This document shows, piece by piece, positions 43,335-54,186 of a DNA stretch of 64,000 nucleotides. Position 1 is the first letter of the stretch. Every line of letters begins with the position of its first letter. Under the pieces are notes generated by a model. It saw only the letters and a list, made by a program, of their open reading frames with translations, ran no database searches and had not been told where the DNA came from. A program made the translations under genes and the position numbers. The stretch comes from Streptomyces bicolor (lineage in GTDB: Bacteria; Actinomycetota; Actinomycetes; Streptomycetales; Streptomycetaceae): assembly GCF_000719285.1 (NCBI RefSeq), contig NZ_JOFS01000009.1, forward strand, positions 186,001 through 250,000, in the 5' to 3' direction.

Positions 43335-46033
43335 GTCACGACGTACGCGCACCCGACCTCGCGCCCTCCCGTGCCGCCGTCCACGCCGCGTCCGGAAGCC
43401 GGCTCGGCGCCTCCCACCCCCGACAGGAAGGACCGACGGACCTCCGACTGGTCCCACCCGCGCTCGCCGCCTGGGCGACGGCGGCGCTGATGCTGGATGC
43501 CCCATCGGTGTGGGCGGCTGGGGCCGTGGGCGTGGGTCTGGTCGGGGCAGGCGTACTGCTGTTGGTGCGGTGGGGCGGTGGGCGACAGGAGTCCTCGGTG
43601 GGCCCGCTCAAGGGGCCGCGTGGGCCGGCCACCACGACCGCGCGACTCGTCTGGCCGCGTATCTCGGCGGCCGCCGTCCTGCTCTGTATCGCCGCGGCCG
43701 CGCTCTCCGCCGGGCTGCACGGAGCCGATCTGCGGCGCGGACCGGTGCCGGGGCTGGCACGGGAGTACGCCACCGTGACCGCTGAGGTCGAGGTCACCGC
43801 CGACCCACGGCTCACCCGGCCCCGGGTCAGGGGGAATCACATGGCGCCTGCGTCCGTACTGATCAACGCGGACGTACGGCGCATCGAAGGGGCGGACGGC
43901 GCGGCCGTGGTGACGCGGGCGCCGGTGCTGATGATCGTCGACGGTGGCTGGGCGTCTTCCGACGGCGCCAAGAGGACTCGACGGGAGTCCTCCGACGACG
44001 CCATGGAGACTGGACGGGAGTCCTCCGGCGGCACCCAGGGAACTGGATGGGAGTCCTCCGGGGAGGCCGATGGCGCGTCCCTATCCGCTGCCGACCGGCA
44101 TTCGCCCTGGCTACGGCTGCTCCCCTCCACGCGGCTGCGCGTGACCGCCCGGTTCGCGGCCCCGCTGGCCGACGGGGACCGGATCGCCGCCGTACTGCGG
44201 GTCCGGGATCCGGCCGTGCCGGAGGTCGTGGGGCGGCCGAGTGCGGCGCAGCGGCTGGCGGGGCGGTTGCGCGGCGGGCTGCGGGAGGCGACCGACGGGC
44301 TGCCGGCGGACGCGCGGGCGCTGTTGCCGGGACTGGTCGTGGGCGACACCTCGCGGATCACCCCGGAGCTGGACGAGGCGTTCAAGGAGACCGACCTCGC
44401 GCACACCCTCGCCGTCTCCGGCAGCAACCTCACGATCATCCTCGCCCTGCTCATCGGCCCACCCGGCCTGGCCCAGCGGGCCGAGCGCCGTGGTCTCGCG
44501 CCCCGCCTCGGCATCTCCCTGCGGACCACCGCGCTGCTCGGCGGAGGGCTCACCCTCGCGTTCGTCGTGGTGTGCCGACCGGACCCGAGCGTGCTGCGGG
44601 CCGCGGCCTGTGGAGCCGTCGCACTGCTGGCCCTGGCGACCGGACGCCGTAGATCACTGATCCCGGCGCTGGCGACGGCCGTACTGCTGCTGGTGCTGTA
44701 CGACCCGTGGCTGGCCCGCAGTTACGGCTTCCTGCTCTCCGTGCTCGCCACGGGTGCCCTGCTCACCCTCGCGCCCCGGTGGAGCGCCGCGCTGCGCCGG
44801 CGAGGGGTCCCGCCGAGGTTGGCGGAGGCGCTGGCGGCCGCGGCTGCCGCGCAGGCGCTGTGCGCGCCGGTGGTGGCGGTGCTGTCGGCCCGGGTGAGCC
44901 TGGTGGCGGTGCCGTGCAATCTGCTGGCGGAGTTCGCGATCGCGCCGGCCACGGTGCTGGGCTTCGCGGCACTGGCGACGGCACCGGTGGCCATGCCGGT
45001 GGCCAAGGTGCTGGCCTGGTGCGCGAGTTGGCCCGCGGGGTGGATCGCGGACGTGGCCCGGACAGGTGCCGCCCTGCCCGGGGCGGGCATCGACTGGCCC
45101 GGCAGTTGGGCCGGGGCGGCGCTGCTCGCGCTCGCCACGCTGGTCGTCCTGTTCGCCGGCCGGCGACTGCTGCGGCATCCCTGGTGGTGTGCCGCCTGCG
45201 GGGCGCTGCTCCTGCTGCTGGTCGTGCAGCCGCCGCCGCTGACCAGGGTGGTCACGGGGTGGCCGCCGCCCGGGTGGCGGTTCGCGATGTGCGACGTGGG
45301 ACAGGGCGACGCGACGGTGCTCGCGGCGGGCCAGGGGACGGGTGTGGTCGTGGACGCCGGTCCCGACCCGACCCTGGTCGACCGCTGCCTGCGCACGCTC
45401 GGGATCACCAGGGTGCCGCTCGTCGTGCTCACCCACTACCACGCCGACCACGTCGCGGGTCTGCCCGGCGTGCTGCGGGGGCGCGAGGTGGGCGCGATCG
45501 AGACCACCGGGCACGAAGAGCCCGTGGACCAAGTGGAGTTCGTACGAAGGGAGGCAGCCGCTCGGCGCATCCCCCTGACGCGGGCCGTGGCCGGGGAGGA
45601 GCGGCGCACCGGGGCGCTGAGCTGGCGGGTGGTGTGGCCGCCGCCCCAGCCGGTGCCGGCGCCGGAGGGTCCGAACGACGCCAGTGTCACCATGCTCGTC
45701 CGGTCGGCCGGGCTGCGGCTCCTGCTCCTCGGGGATCTCGAACCCCCGGCCCAGCGCGCGCTGTTGAGATCGCCGGCCGGGGCGCTGCTGGGCGGCGTGG
45801 ATGTGCTCAAGGTCGCTCACCACGGCTCGGCGTACCAGGACCCGGAGCTGATACGCCGGGCGGCGCCGCGGCTGGCGCTGATCAGTTGCGGTGCGGACAA
45901 CATGTACGGGCACCCGGCTCCCGGCACCGTGGCGGCGCTGCGGGCGCAGGGCGCGGTGGTGCTGCGGACGGACGAGGACGGAGCGCTGGCGGTCGCGGGT
46001 ACGGGCGCGGAGCTCGAGGTGGCGGGAGACTGA
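43331..46033 (+). CDS. comEC: ComEC/Rec2-like DNA-uptake channel protein
   Basis: Encodes 900 residues. An N-terminal helix pair and an OB-type region (DUF4131, about 60-300) contain an inserted Ser/Glu-rich repeat. Then comes the Competence domain with many membrane helices (DTSRITPELDEAFKETDLAH and LAVSGSNLTI). The C-terminus is a metallo-beta-lactamase domain: MCDVGQGDATVL, THYHADHVAGL (about residue 700) and VLKVAHHGSAYQD, with metal ligands kept. The ATG at 43331 overlaps comEA. Streptomyces is not known as naturally competent, so its role is open. It forms an operon with comEA and probably the acetyltransferase. Confidence 0.9.
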   Translation: MSHDVRAPDLAPSRAAVHAASGSRLGASHPRQEGPTDLRLVPPALAAWATAALMLDAPSVWAAGAVGVGLVGAGVLLLVRWGGGRQESSVGPLKGPRGPATTTARLVWPRISAAAVLLCIAAAALSAGLHGADLRRGPVPGLAREYATVTAEVEVTADPRLTRPRVRGNHMAPASVLINADVRRIEGADGAAVVTRAPVLMIVDGGWASSDGAKRTRRESSDDAMETGRESSGGTQGTGWESSGEADGASLSAADRHSPWLRLLPSTRLRVTARFAAPLADGDRIAAVLRVRDPAVPEVVGRPSAAQRLAGRLRGGLREATDGLPADARALLPGLVVGDTSRITPELDEAFKETDLAHTLAVSGSNLTIILALLIGPPGLAQRAERRGLAPRLGISLRTTALLGGGLTLAFVVVCRPDPSVLRAAACGAVALLALATGRRRSLIPALATAVLLLVLYDPWLARSYGFLLSVLATGALLTLAPRWSAALRRRGVPPRLAEALAAAAAAQALCAPVVAVLSARVSLVAVPCNLLAEFAIAPATVLGFAALATAPVAMPVAKVLAWCASWPAGWIADVARTGAALPGAGIDWPGSWAGAALLALATLVVLFAGRRLLRHPWWCAACGALLLLLVVQPPPLTRVVTGWPPPGWRFAMCDVGQGDATVLAAGQGTGVVVDAGPDPTLVDRCLRTLGITRVPLVVLTHYHADHVAGLPGVLRGREVGAIETTGHEEPVDQVEFVRREAAARRIPLTRAVAGEERRTGALSWRVVWPPPQPVPAPEGPNDASVTMLVRSAGLRLLLLGDLEPPAQRALLRSPAGALLGGVDVLKVAHHGSAYQDPELIRRAAPRLALISCGADNMYGHPAPGTVAALRAQGAVVLRTDEDGALAVAGTGAELEVAGD
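43946..44074 (+). repeat. 33-bp in-frame tandem repeat inside comEC
   Basis: Three units of 33 bp at 43976-44008, 44009-44041 and 44042-44074, encoding TRRESSDDAME, TGRESSGGTQG and TGWESSGEADG, with a degenerate further unit before. The shared core is CGGGAGTCCTCCG. Confidence 0.85.
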
Positions 46034-46037
46034 GGGC

Positions 46038-46877
46038 ATGGATTCCGTTGAGGTTGATGCCTATCTCCGGCGCCTTGGGGTCGAGCACCCGGCGTGGCCC
46101 ACCGTGGACGTGCTGCGCGAGCTGCATCTGCGCCATCTGCAGACCGTGCCGTTCGAGAACCTGTCGATCCACCTCGGCGAGGAGATCGTGCTGGAGGAGA
46201 AGCGACTGCTGGACAAGGTGGTGGGGGCCGGACGGGGTGGGTTCTGCTACGAACTGAACGGGATTTTCGGGGCGTTGCTCACCGCGCTGGGCTTCGACGT
46301 GACGCTGCTCGCGGCTCGGGTGCACGGGCCAAAGGGGCGGCTCGGGATTCCCTACGACCACATGGCGCTGAAGGTGGGGACGGTGGACGGGGGCGCCTGG
46401 CTGGCGGACGTCGGTTTCGGGGCGCACAGCCACTATCCGCTGGCGTTCGAGGCGCGCAGTGAGCAGGTGGATCCCGCGGGCGTGTTCCGGATCGTCGAGG
46501 CAGGACCGGACGCGGCCGGGGTGCGGGGCGGGCACGACGTGGCGGAGGCGGCGGACCTGGAGGTCGAGATGGCCGGCCGACCGGAGTACCGGTTGGAGCG
46601 CAGGCCCCGGGTGCTCGGCGACTTCGTGGCGGGGGCGTGGTGGCACAGCACATCGCCGGCGTCGCACTTCACGCAGTCGCTGGTGTGTTCGCGGGTGACG
46701 GAGGAGGGAGGACGGATCACGCTCAGTGGCCGCACGTTCAAGGCGACGGCGGCCGACGGTACGCGTCAGGAGAGGGAGTTGGGCACGGACGAGGAGGTGC
46801 TGGGGGTGTACCGGGAGCGGTTCGGGATCGAGCTGGACCGGGTGCCGACGGTGCGCGGCGCCGACCGGCACGGTTGA
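46038..46877 (+). CDS. Arylamine N-acetyltransferase
   Basis: Encodes 279 residues. The NAT catalytic triad is visible: Cys70 (RGGFCYELN), His108 (YDHMALK) and Asp124 (WLADVGFG), the usual positions. TVPFENLSIH is the characteristic N-terminal motif. It moves acetyl groups from acetyl-CoA to arylamines, hydrazines or aryl hydroxylamines. In actinobacteria it can also act in secondary metabolism with amino-aryl acids. ATG 46038 comes 4 nt after the comEC stop, so the two are likely co-transcribed. Confidence 0.93.
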   Translation: MDSVEVDAYLRRLGVEHPAWPTVDVLRELHLRHLQTVPFENLSIHLGEEIVLEEKRLLDKVVGAGRGGFCYELNGIFGALLTALGFDVTLLAARVHGPKGRLGIPYDHMALKVGTVDGGAWLADVGFGAHSHYPLAFEARSEQVDPAGVFRIVEAGPDAAGVRGGHDVAEAADLEVEMAGRPEYRLERRPRVLGDFVAGAWWHSTSPASHFTQSLVCSRVTEEGGRITLSGRTFKATAADGTRQERELGTDEEVLGVYRERFGIELDRVPTVRGADRHG

Positions 46878-46946
46878 CCGGGCGGACGGCGTGCGAGCGC
46901 TCCAGGGCCGGCGGTTGCCTCGGCAGGCGTGCCGGAAAATGGCTCC

Positions 46947-47192
46947 GTGAGTGACGTGAGACATGTCCTGGTGCTGCCCGACCGCGACGCGGCGGAGGAG
47001 GTGGCCGAGGTGCTCAGGGAGCGGTTCGGAATCGCTGAGGAGCCGCGGCTCGTGCGGGACGCGCTGGCCGGGGAGGACGACGCCGAGGACGCACAGTGGC
47101 TGGTGGTGCTGCGGGACGAGGAGGGGCGGCTGGATCCGGTGGAGCTGGATGAATTCGCGGGGGAGTGGGACGGGTGGCGGGAGGAGCCGTAG
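46947..47192 (+). CDS. Small conserved acidic protein (81 aa)
   Basis: Encodes 81 residues from GTG 46947 (VSDVRHVLVLPDRDAAEEVA). It has an alpha/beta pattern and a highly acidic C-terminal half (EGRLDPVELDEFAGEWDGW). GAAAAT lies 6 nt before the GTG, and an in-frame GTG at 46929 would add six residues. There is no signal peptide, membrane segment or known motif. It sits between the acetyltransferase and holA. It is a real but unassigned gene by codon use and composition. Confidence 0.65.
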   Translation: MSDVRHVLVLPDRDAAEEVAEVLRERFGIAEEPRLVRDALAGEDDAEDAQWLVVLRDEEGRLDPVELDEFAGEWDGWREEP

Positions 47193-47336
47193 CTTGATCG
47201 GATACCGGCGGCCCGCGCACTGACCGAGTTCGGGGACCCGGCGCTGAGGACGGCGACGGCGTAGCACGGCGCTCGGCTCGCTGCCCGCCACCGACACGGG
47301 AACCCGTTGTCAGTCCCCCATGCCATGCTTGTCGCG

Positions 47337-48326
47337 ATGGCCAGGAAGACTGCGAACGACGACCCCCTCGCCCCCGTGACCCTCGCCGTGGGTCAGGAGG
47401 AGCTGCTGCTCGATCGTGCCGTGCGGGAGGTGGTGGTGGCCGCGCGGGCCGCCGATGCCGACACGGACGTGCGGGAGCTGACACCGGACCAGTTGCAGCC
47501 GGGCACGCTGGCCGAGTTGACCAGCCCCTCGCTGTTCGCGGAACGCAAGGTCGTGGTCGTGCGCAATGCGCAGGATCTGTCGGCGGACACGATCAAGGAC
47601 GTGACCGCATATCTCACGGCGCCCGCCGAGGAGATCACGCTGGTGCTGCTGCACGCCGGTCAGGCCAAGGGCAAGAAGCTGCTCGACGCCGCGCGCAAGG
47701 CGGGGGCGCGGGAGGTGGCGTGCCCGAAGATGACGAAGCCGGCGGACCGGCTGGCGTTCGTCAGGCAGGAGTTCCGGGCGACCGGGCGGTCCGCGACGCC
47801 CGAGGCCTGTCAGGCGCTCGTCGACGCCATCGGGAGCGATCTTCGGGAGCTGGCGTCCGCGGTGAGTCAGCTGGTCGCCGATGTCGAGGGGACCGTCGAC
47901 GAGGCCGTCGTCGGGCGGTACTACACCGGCCGCGCCGAGGCGTCGAGCTTCACCGTCGCCGACCGGGCGGTCGAGGGGCGGGCCGCGGAGGCGCTGGAGG
48001 CGCTGCGGTGGTCGCTGGCGACCGGCGTGGCCCCGGTCATGATCACCAGTGCGCTGGCGCAGGGAGTGCGGGCCATCGGGAAGCTGTCCTCGGCCCGAGG
48101 CGGGCGGCCCGCCGACCTGGCGCGCGAGCTGGGCATGCCGCCGTGGAAGATCGACCGCGTACGTCAGCAGATGCGGGGGTGGACGCCCGACGGCGTGGCG
48201 GTCGCGTTGCAGGCGGTCGCCGAGGCCGACGCCGGAGTGAAGGGCGGCGGGGACGATCCCGGGTACGCCCTGGAGAAGGCGGTCGTGACCGTCGCGCGAG
48301 CGGCACGTTCGAGGGGGCGGGCGTAG
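47337..48326 (+). CDS. holA: DNA polymerase III subunit delta
   Basis: Encodes 329 residues. The N-terminal part (VTLAVGQEELLLDRAVREV, then FAERKVVVVRNAQDL) and LVLLHAGQAKGKKLLD are typical of HolA. The AAA+ small domain and C-terminal collar (KIDRVRQQMRGW) follow. Unlike delta-prime there is no zinc finger. HolA opens the beta clamp in the clamp loader. ATG 47337 (MARKTANDDP) is preferred over an in-frame start at 47307. CATGCT ends 7 nt upstream. Confidence 0.93.
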   Translation: MARKTANDDPLAPVTLAVGQEELLLDRAVREVVVAARAADADTDVRELTPDQLQPGTLAELTSPSLFAERKVVVVRNAQDLSADTIKDVTAYLTAPAEEITLVLLHAGQAKGKKLLDAARKAGAREVACPKMTKPADRLAFVRQEFRATGRSATPEACQALVDAIGSDLRELASAVSQLVADVEGTVDEAVVGRYYTGRAEASSFTVADRAVEGRAAEALEALRWSLATGVAPVMITSALAQGVRAIGKLSSARGGRPADLARELGMPPWKIDRVRQQMRGWTPDGVAVALQAVAEADAGVKGGGDDPGYALEKAVVTVARAARSRGRA

Positions 48327-48433
48327 CTCCGTCCACCGCGTCCACTCCGTGATCGAGTCGACGGGGCGTCGGCGGGGAGGAGAATCGGGGTGTCAGCCGT
48401 AATCGCCGAGGCGACGGAGAGGTGGCGACGGCC

Positions 48434-48829
48434 ATGGCTGAACATCCGCACGCCCAGCTCGTCCGCAAGGGCTACGAAGCGTTCTCCCGCGGTGATCTGG
48501 ACGCCCTGAGTGGGCTGCTGGCGGGGGACTGCACGTACCACTTCCCCGGCAGTAATCCGTTGTCGGGCGACTACAAGGGGCGGGACGCGATCCTCGATGT
48601 GCTCCGGCGGTTCTTCGAGGAGACGAACGGGACGTTGAAGGCGGACTTGCGGCACGTCCTCGTCGACGGCCGGGGGCACGCGGTGTCCCTGCACCACTCC
48701 ACGGCCGAGCGCCGGGGCAAGCGTGTGGAGCTGGAGGGAGGCATCGTCTTCCGGATCGTCGGGGACAAGGCCACCGACCTCGACGAGTGCTTCGACGACC
48801 TGGACGCGCTCGACGACTTCTGGTCCTGA
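48434..48829 (+). CDS. SnoaL-like / nuclear-transport-factor-2-fold protein, copy 1
   Basis: Encodes 131 residues from ATG 48434 (GTG 48422 also in frame) after GGAGAGG. YEAFSRGDLDALSGLLAGDC and the later HFPGSNPLSGDYKGRDAIL are the pattern of small NTF2/SnoaL-fold proteins. It shares most residues with copy 2, including AEHPHAQLVR at the start and GGIVFRIVGDK near the end. The fold serves as isomerase, cyclase or simple binding scaffold, so the reaction cannot be read. It follows holA in a tandem pair. Confidence 0.85.
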   Translation: MAEHPHAQLVRKGYEAFSRGDLDALSGLLAGDCTYHFPGSNPLSGDYKGRDAILDVLRRFFEETNGTLKADLRHVLVDGRGHAVSLHHSTAERRGKRVELEGGIVFRIVGDKATDLDECFDDLDALDDFWS

Positions 48830-48928
48830 ACAGCGCGGACTCCGAGATCAAGTGGCCGGCACCTGAGTGAGGAGGAGAATCGTTCGTATCAGCCGTTCAT
48901 CGCCGGACGCGGAGAGGTGGCGACGGCC

Positions 48929-49327
48929 ATGGCTGAACACCCGCACGCCCAGCTCGTCCGCCGGGGCTACGAGGCCTTCCAGCGCGGAGACATGGAAACC
49001 CTGCGCGGGATGATGACCGGGGACTGCACGCAGCACGTACCCGGCTCGCACCCACTGTCGGGGGACTTCAAGGGCATCGACTCGATCCTCGACGGGTACT
49101 ACGGCCGGCTCTCCTCGGAGACGGGCGGATCGTTCCAGGTGGAGCTGCGCGACATCTTCGTCGACGGTCGTGGGCACGCCATCTCCACGCACCACTTCAC
49201 CGCCGACCGGGGCGCCAAGCACATCGACGAGAACGGAGGCATCGTCTTCCGGATCGTCGGCGACAAGGTCACCGATCTCGACGAGTGCGTCGAGGACATC
49301 GACATGGCCAACGAATTCTGGTCGTGA
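48929..49327 (+). CDS. SnoaL-like / NTF2-fold protein, copy 2
   Basis: Encodes 132 residues from ATG 48929. The duplication with copy 1 includes about 50 bp before the start (GGAGAGGTGGCGACGGCC is shared), so the translation signals are kept. Conserved: YEAFQRGDMETL, GSHPLSGDFKGIDSIL and GGIVFRIVGDKVTDLDECV. Residues in the central pocket differ between copies (for example the HHFTADRG segment), so they may bind different ligands. A 16-bp perfect tandem repeat covers the stop codon. Confidence 0.85.
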   Translation: MAEHPHAQLVRRGYEAFQRGDMETLRGMMTGDCTQHVPGSHPLSGDFKGIDSILDGYYGRLSSETGGSFQVELRDIFVDGRGHAISTHHFTADRGAKHIDENGGIVFRIVGDKVTDLDECVEDIDMANEFWS

Positions 49328-49352
49328 CGCACATATGTCGTGACGCACATAT
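49321..49352. repeat. Perfect 16-bp tandem duplication at a stop codon
   Basis: GTCGTGACGCACATAT occurs twice head to tail (49321-49336 and 49337-49352). The first copy holds the stop codon of the SnoaL-like copy 2. Confidence 0.95.
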
Positions 49353-49355
49353 ACC

Positions 49356-49403
49356 GAAGGCCCCGGCACCCGCCCTGGGGAAGGGCGAGAAGCCGGGGCC
49401 TTC
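49356..49403 (+). terminator. Terminator after the SnoaL-like pair
   Basis: GAAGGCCCCGGC (49356-49367) pairs with GCCGGGGCCTTC (49392-49403) around a GC-rich loop. Confidence 0.8.
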
Positions 49404-49554
49404 GGCTCAAGCTGCTGAGCCCGTACCCGCGTGGCGAACGCAGGCCGCGTACAGGCTCGGGGTGCCGGACGGGAGCGGATGAGAGAGGGCCCGCTCTGGG
49501 TCCTTCCGGCGGCTGGGTCCGGAGAACCGGATCCGATCAGACCAGATAAGGGGT

Positions 49555-49821
49555 TCAGCCCTGGAGGGAAGCGACCTTCGAAGCAAGCGCCGACTTCTTG
49601 TTGGCGGCCTGGTTCTTGTGGATGACGCCCTTCGAGACGGCCTTGTCGAGCGCGCGCGACGCGGCGCGCTGGTACTCGGTGGCCTTCTCGACGTCACCCG
49701 CGGCAGCGGCCTCGCGGGCCTTGCGGATCGCGGTCTTCAGGGAGGACTTGACGGCCTTGTTGCGCAGCCGAGCCTTCTCGTTGGTCTTGATCCGCTTGAT
49801 CTGGGACTTGATGTTCGCCAC
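49555..49821 (-). CDS. rpsT: 30S ribosomal protein S20
   Basis: Encodes 88 residues, highly basic and helical: [20 protein letters not shown] and [16 protein letters not shown] are the bS20 signature that contacts 16S rRNA. The start is GTG at 49821, after an AAGG site. It diverges from lepA, as in other Streptomyces, with a 264-bp intergenic promoter region. The 3' region has no strong hairpin that I could find. Confidence 0.95.
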   Translation of the reverse strand: MANIKSQIKRIKTNEKARLRNKAVKSSLKTAIRKAREAAAAGDVEKATEYQRAASRALDKAVSKGVIHKNQAANKKSALASKVASLQG

Positions 49822-50085
49822 GAATGAGCCTTTTCAGGTTCTGGTACGAGGCCGCACGGGAGCCGCACGGACTTGTACCGGGTGATTTTCTTGGGGTGTG
49901 CCTCGCGCTGAGAGGGCATGAGACACAGCCACCCAGGCTACCAGTGGCACTCCGGCCACCCCAAACCGGCCTGCGAAGCCCCCCATCGCGGCCCAAACCG
50001 CCCCCCGGTCGCCGCCCATGGGACCATGGAACCTACGTATAGATCCGACCCGAGGCATAAGGCGCCTCAAGAGACAGGACCCTGC

Positions 50086-51954
50086 GTGCCCGCGACCCCT
50101 AACAATGTGCCCGAGCCGAGCCGTACCGACCCGGCTCTGATCCGCAATTTCTGCATCATCGCGCACATCGACCACGGCAAGTCCACGCTCGCCGACCGGA
50201 TGCTCCAGCTGACCGGTGTGGTCGAGCAGCGGCAGATGCGTGCTCAGTACCTCGACCGGATGGACATCGAGCGTGAGCGCGGCATCACGATCAAGTCCCA
50301 GGCGGTGCGTCTGCCGTGGGCTCCCACCCACGACAAGAGCAACACGCACATCCTCAACATGATCGACACCCCGGGGCACGTCGACTTCACCTACGAGGTC
50401 TCACGGTCGCTCGCCGCCTGCGAGGGGACCATCCTCCTCGTCGACGCCGCCCAGGGCATCGAGGCCCAGACCCTCGCCAACCTCTACCTGGCGATGGAGA
50501 ACGACCTCACGATCATCCCCGTGCTGAACAAGATCGACCTGCCTGCCGCGCAGCCCGAGAAGTTCGCCGAGGAGCTCGCCAACCTGGTCGGGTGCGAGCC
50601 CGACGACGTGCTGCGGGTCTCCGCCAAGACCGGTGTCGGCGTCGACGCCCTGCTCGACAGGGTGGTCAAGGAGGTCCCCGCGCCGGTCGGCGTCAAGGAC
50701 GCCCCCGCCCGCGCGATGATCTTCGACTCGGTCTACGACTCCTACCGGGGCGTGGTCACGTACGTCCGTGTCATCGACGGCCAGCTCAACAAGCGCGAGC
50801 GCATCAGGATGATGTCGACGGGCGCCACCCATGAGCTGCTCGAGATCGGTACGAACTCGCCCGAGATGCTCTCCGCGGACGGCCTCGGCGTCGGTGAGGT
50901 GGGTTACCTCATCACCGGCGTGAAGGACGTCCGCCAGTCCAAGGTCGGTGACACCGTCACCAGCCAGCAGAAGGGGGCGACGGAGGCCCTCGGCGGGTAC
51001 AAGGACCCGAAGCCGATGGTCTTCTCCGGGCTCTATCCGCTGGACGGCTCCGACTACCCCGAGCTGCGCGAGGCCCTCGACAAGCTTCAGCTCAACGACG
51101 CCGCGCTGGTCTATGAGCCGGAGACCTCCGCCGCGCTCGGCTTCGGCTTCCGCGTCGGCTTCCTCGGCCTGCTGCACCTCGACGTGATCCGCGAGCGGCT
51201 GGAGCGCGAGTTCGGCCTCGACCTGATCGCGACCGCGCCCAACGTGGTCTACCGCGTCGTGATGGAGGACGGCAGCGAGCACACCGTCACCAACCCGAGC
51301 GAGTTCCCCGAGGGCAAGATCAACGAGGTGTACGAGCCCGTCGTACGCGCCACGATCCTCGCGCCGACCGAGTTCATCGGCTCGATCATGGAGCTGTGCC
51401 AGACCCGGCGCGGCACCCTCCTCGGCATGGACTACCTGTCCGAGGACCGGGTCGAGATCCGTTACACCCTGCCGCTCGCCGAGATCGTCTTCGACTTCTT
51501 CGACCAGCTGAAGTCCAAGACCCGCGGGTACGCCTCGCTGGACTACGAGCCCACCGGCGAGCAGACCTCCAGCCTGGTCAAGGTCGACATCCTGCTGCAC
51601 GGCGACAAGGTCGACGCCTTCTCCGCGATCACGCACAAGGACCAGGCGTACGCGTACGGCGTACGGCTCGTCGCCAAGCTCAAGGAGCTGATCCCGCGGC
51701 AGGCGTTCGAGGTGCCCGTGCAGGCCGCCATCGGCTCCCGGGTGATCGCCCGCGAGACCATCCGCGCCATCCGCAAGGACGTCCTCGCCAAGTGCTACGG
51801 CGGCGACATCTCCCGTAAGCGCAAGCTGCTGGAGAAGCAGAAGGAAGGCAAGAAGCGGATGAAGATGGTGGGTTCCGTGGAGGTTCCGCAGGAGGCCTTC
51901 ATCGCCGTACTGAGCAGTGATGACAGCGCGGGGTCGGGCAAGGGCAAGAAGTAA
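50086..51954 (+). CDS. lepA: Elongation factor 4 (LepA)
   Basis: Encodes 622 residues: G1 [10 protein letters not shown]2 RERGITIK, G3 DTPGH, G4 NKID, then EF-G-like domains and the LepA C-terminal domain with [18 protein letters not shown] near the end. It back-translocates or remodels stalled ribosomes. GTG 50086 gives the family length; a reading frame beginning upstream is not used. A CATAAG and TATAGA sequence around 50038-50058 may be part of the promoter. It ends with a strong hairpin. Confidence 0.96.
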   Translation: MPATPNNVPEPSRTDPALIRNFCIIAHIDHGKSTLADRMLQLTGVVEQRQMRAQYLDRMDIERERGITIKSQAVRLPWAPTHDKSNTHILNMIDTPGHVDFTYEVSRSLAACEGTILLVDAAQGIEAQTLANLYLAMENDLTIIPVLNKIDLPAAQPEKFAEELANLVGCEPDDVLRVSAKTGVGVDALLDRVVKEVPAPVGVKDAPARAMIFDSVYDSYRGVVTYVRVIDGQLNKRERIRMMSTGATHELLEIGTNSPEMLSADGLGVGEVGYLITGVKDVRQSKVGDTVTSQQKGATEALGGYKDPKPMVFSGLYPLDGSDYPELREALDKLQLNDAALVYEPETSAALGFGFRVGFLGLLHLDVIRERLEREFGLDLIATAPNVVYRVVMEDGSEHTVTNPSEFPEGKINEVYEPVVRATILAPTEFIGSIMELCQTRRGTLLGMDYLSEDRVEIRYTLPLAEIVFDFFDQLKSKTRGYASLDYEPTGEQTSSLVKVDILLHGDKVDAFSAITHKDQAYAYGVRLVAKLKELIPRQAFEVPVQAAIGSRVIARETIRAIRKDVLAKCYGGDISRKRKLLEKQKEGKKRMKMVGSVEVPQEAFIAVLSSDDSAGSGKGKK

Positions 51955-51991
51955 CCTCTGGTAACACAGGGTGACCCGGCAAACCGGTGCA

Positions 51992-52029
51992 ACAGGGGTC
52001 CGTCGTGCGCAAGTACGGCGGGCCCCTGT
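51992..52029 (+). terminator. Terminator after lepA
   Basis: ACAGGGGTCCGTCGT (51992-52006) pairs with ACGGCGGGCCCCTGT (52015-52029) with two G-U pairs. Confidence 0.75.
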
Positions 52030-52120
52030 GCGTACAGCGGGTAGTGATCTGTAGGAAGTGACAGGCCGCAGACCCTTACGCGGTGGCCGGTCCGCCTTTA
52101 CTCTGATCCCTGCTCGAGAG

Positions 52121-52134
52121 TTACTCGCGAGTTA
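52121..52134. promoter_or_regulatory. Operator-like palindrome upstream of the acyl-CoA ligase
   Basis: TTACTCGCGAGTTA with perfect core ACTCGCGAGT (52123-52132), 94 bp before GTG 52228. Its size fits a TetR-type fatty-acid regulator. Which one is unknown. Confidence 0.45.
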
Positions 52135-52227
52135 AACAAGAGCGCGCGAGTGAAAACCGCCGTAATGAGCCGACTGGAAAGCCGGCTATTTGAGCCAGCC
52201 GCACCGTCGCGGGCCCCGGAGGATGTC

Positions 52228-54102
<1,875 letters not shown>

Positions 54103-54149
54103 CACCGTAGGAGAGGGATGGCGGGGGACCGTGGGCGGCTGCCGGTTCG

Positions 54150-54186
54150 TTGTGGCTTGTCGCGCAGTTCCCCGCGCCCCTTGGGT
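54150..54186. repeat. Dispersed Streptomyces intergenic element
   Basis: Core CGCGCAGTTCCCCGCGCCCC (54161-54180), a motif I recall as very common between genes in Streptomyces genomes. It lies between the convergent acyl-CoA ligase and response regulator genes and reaches the regulator's stop. Confidence 0.6.
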
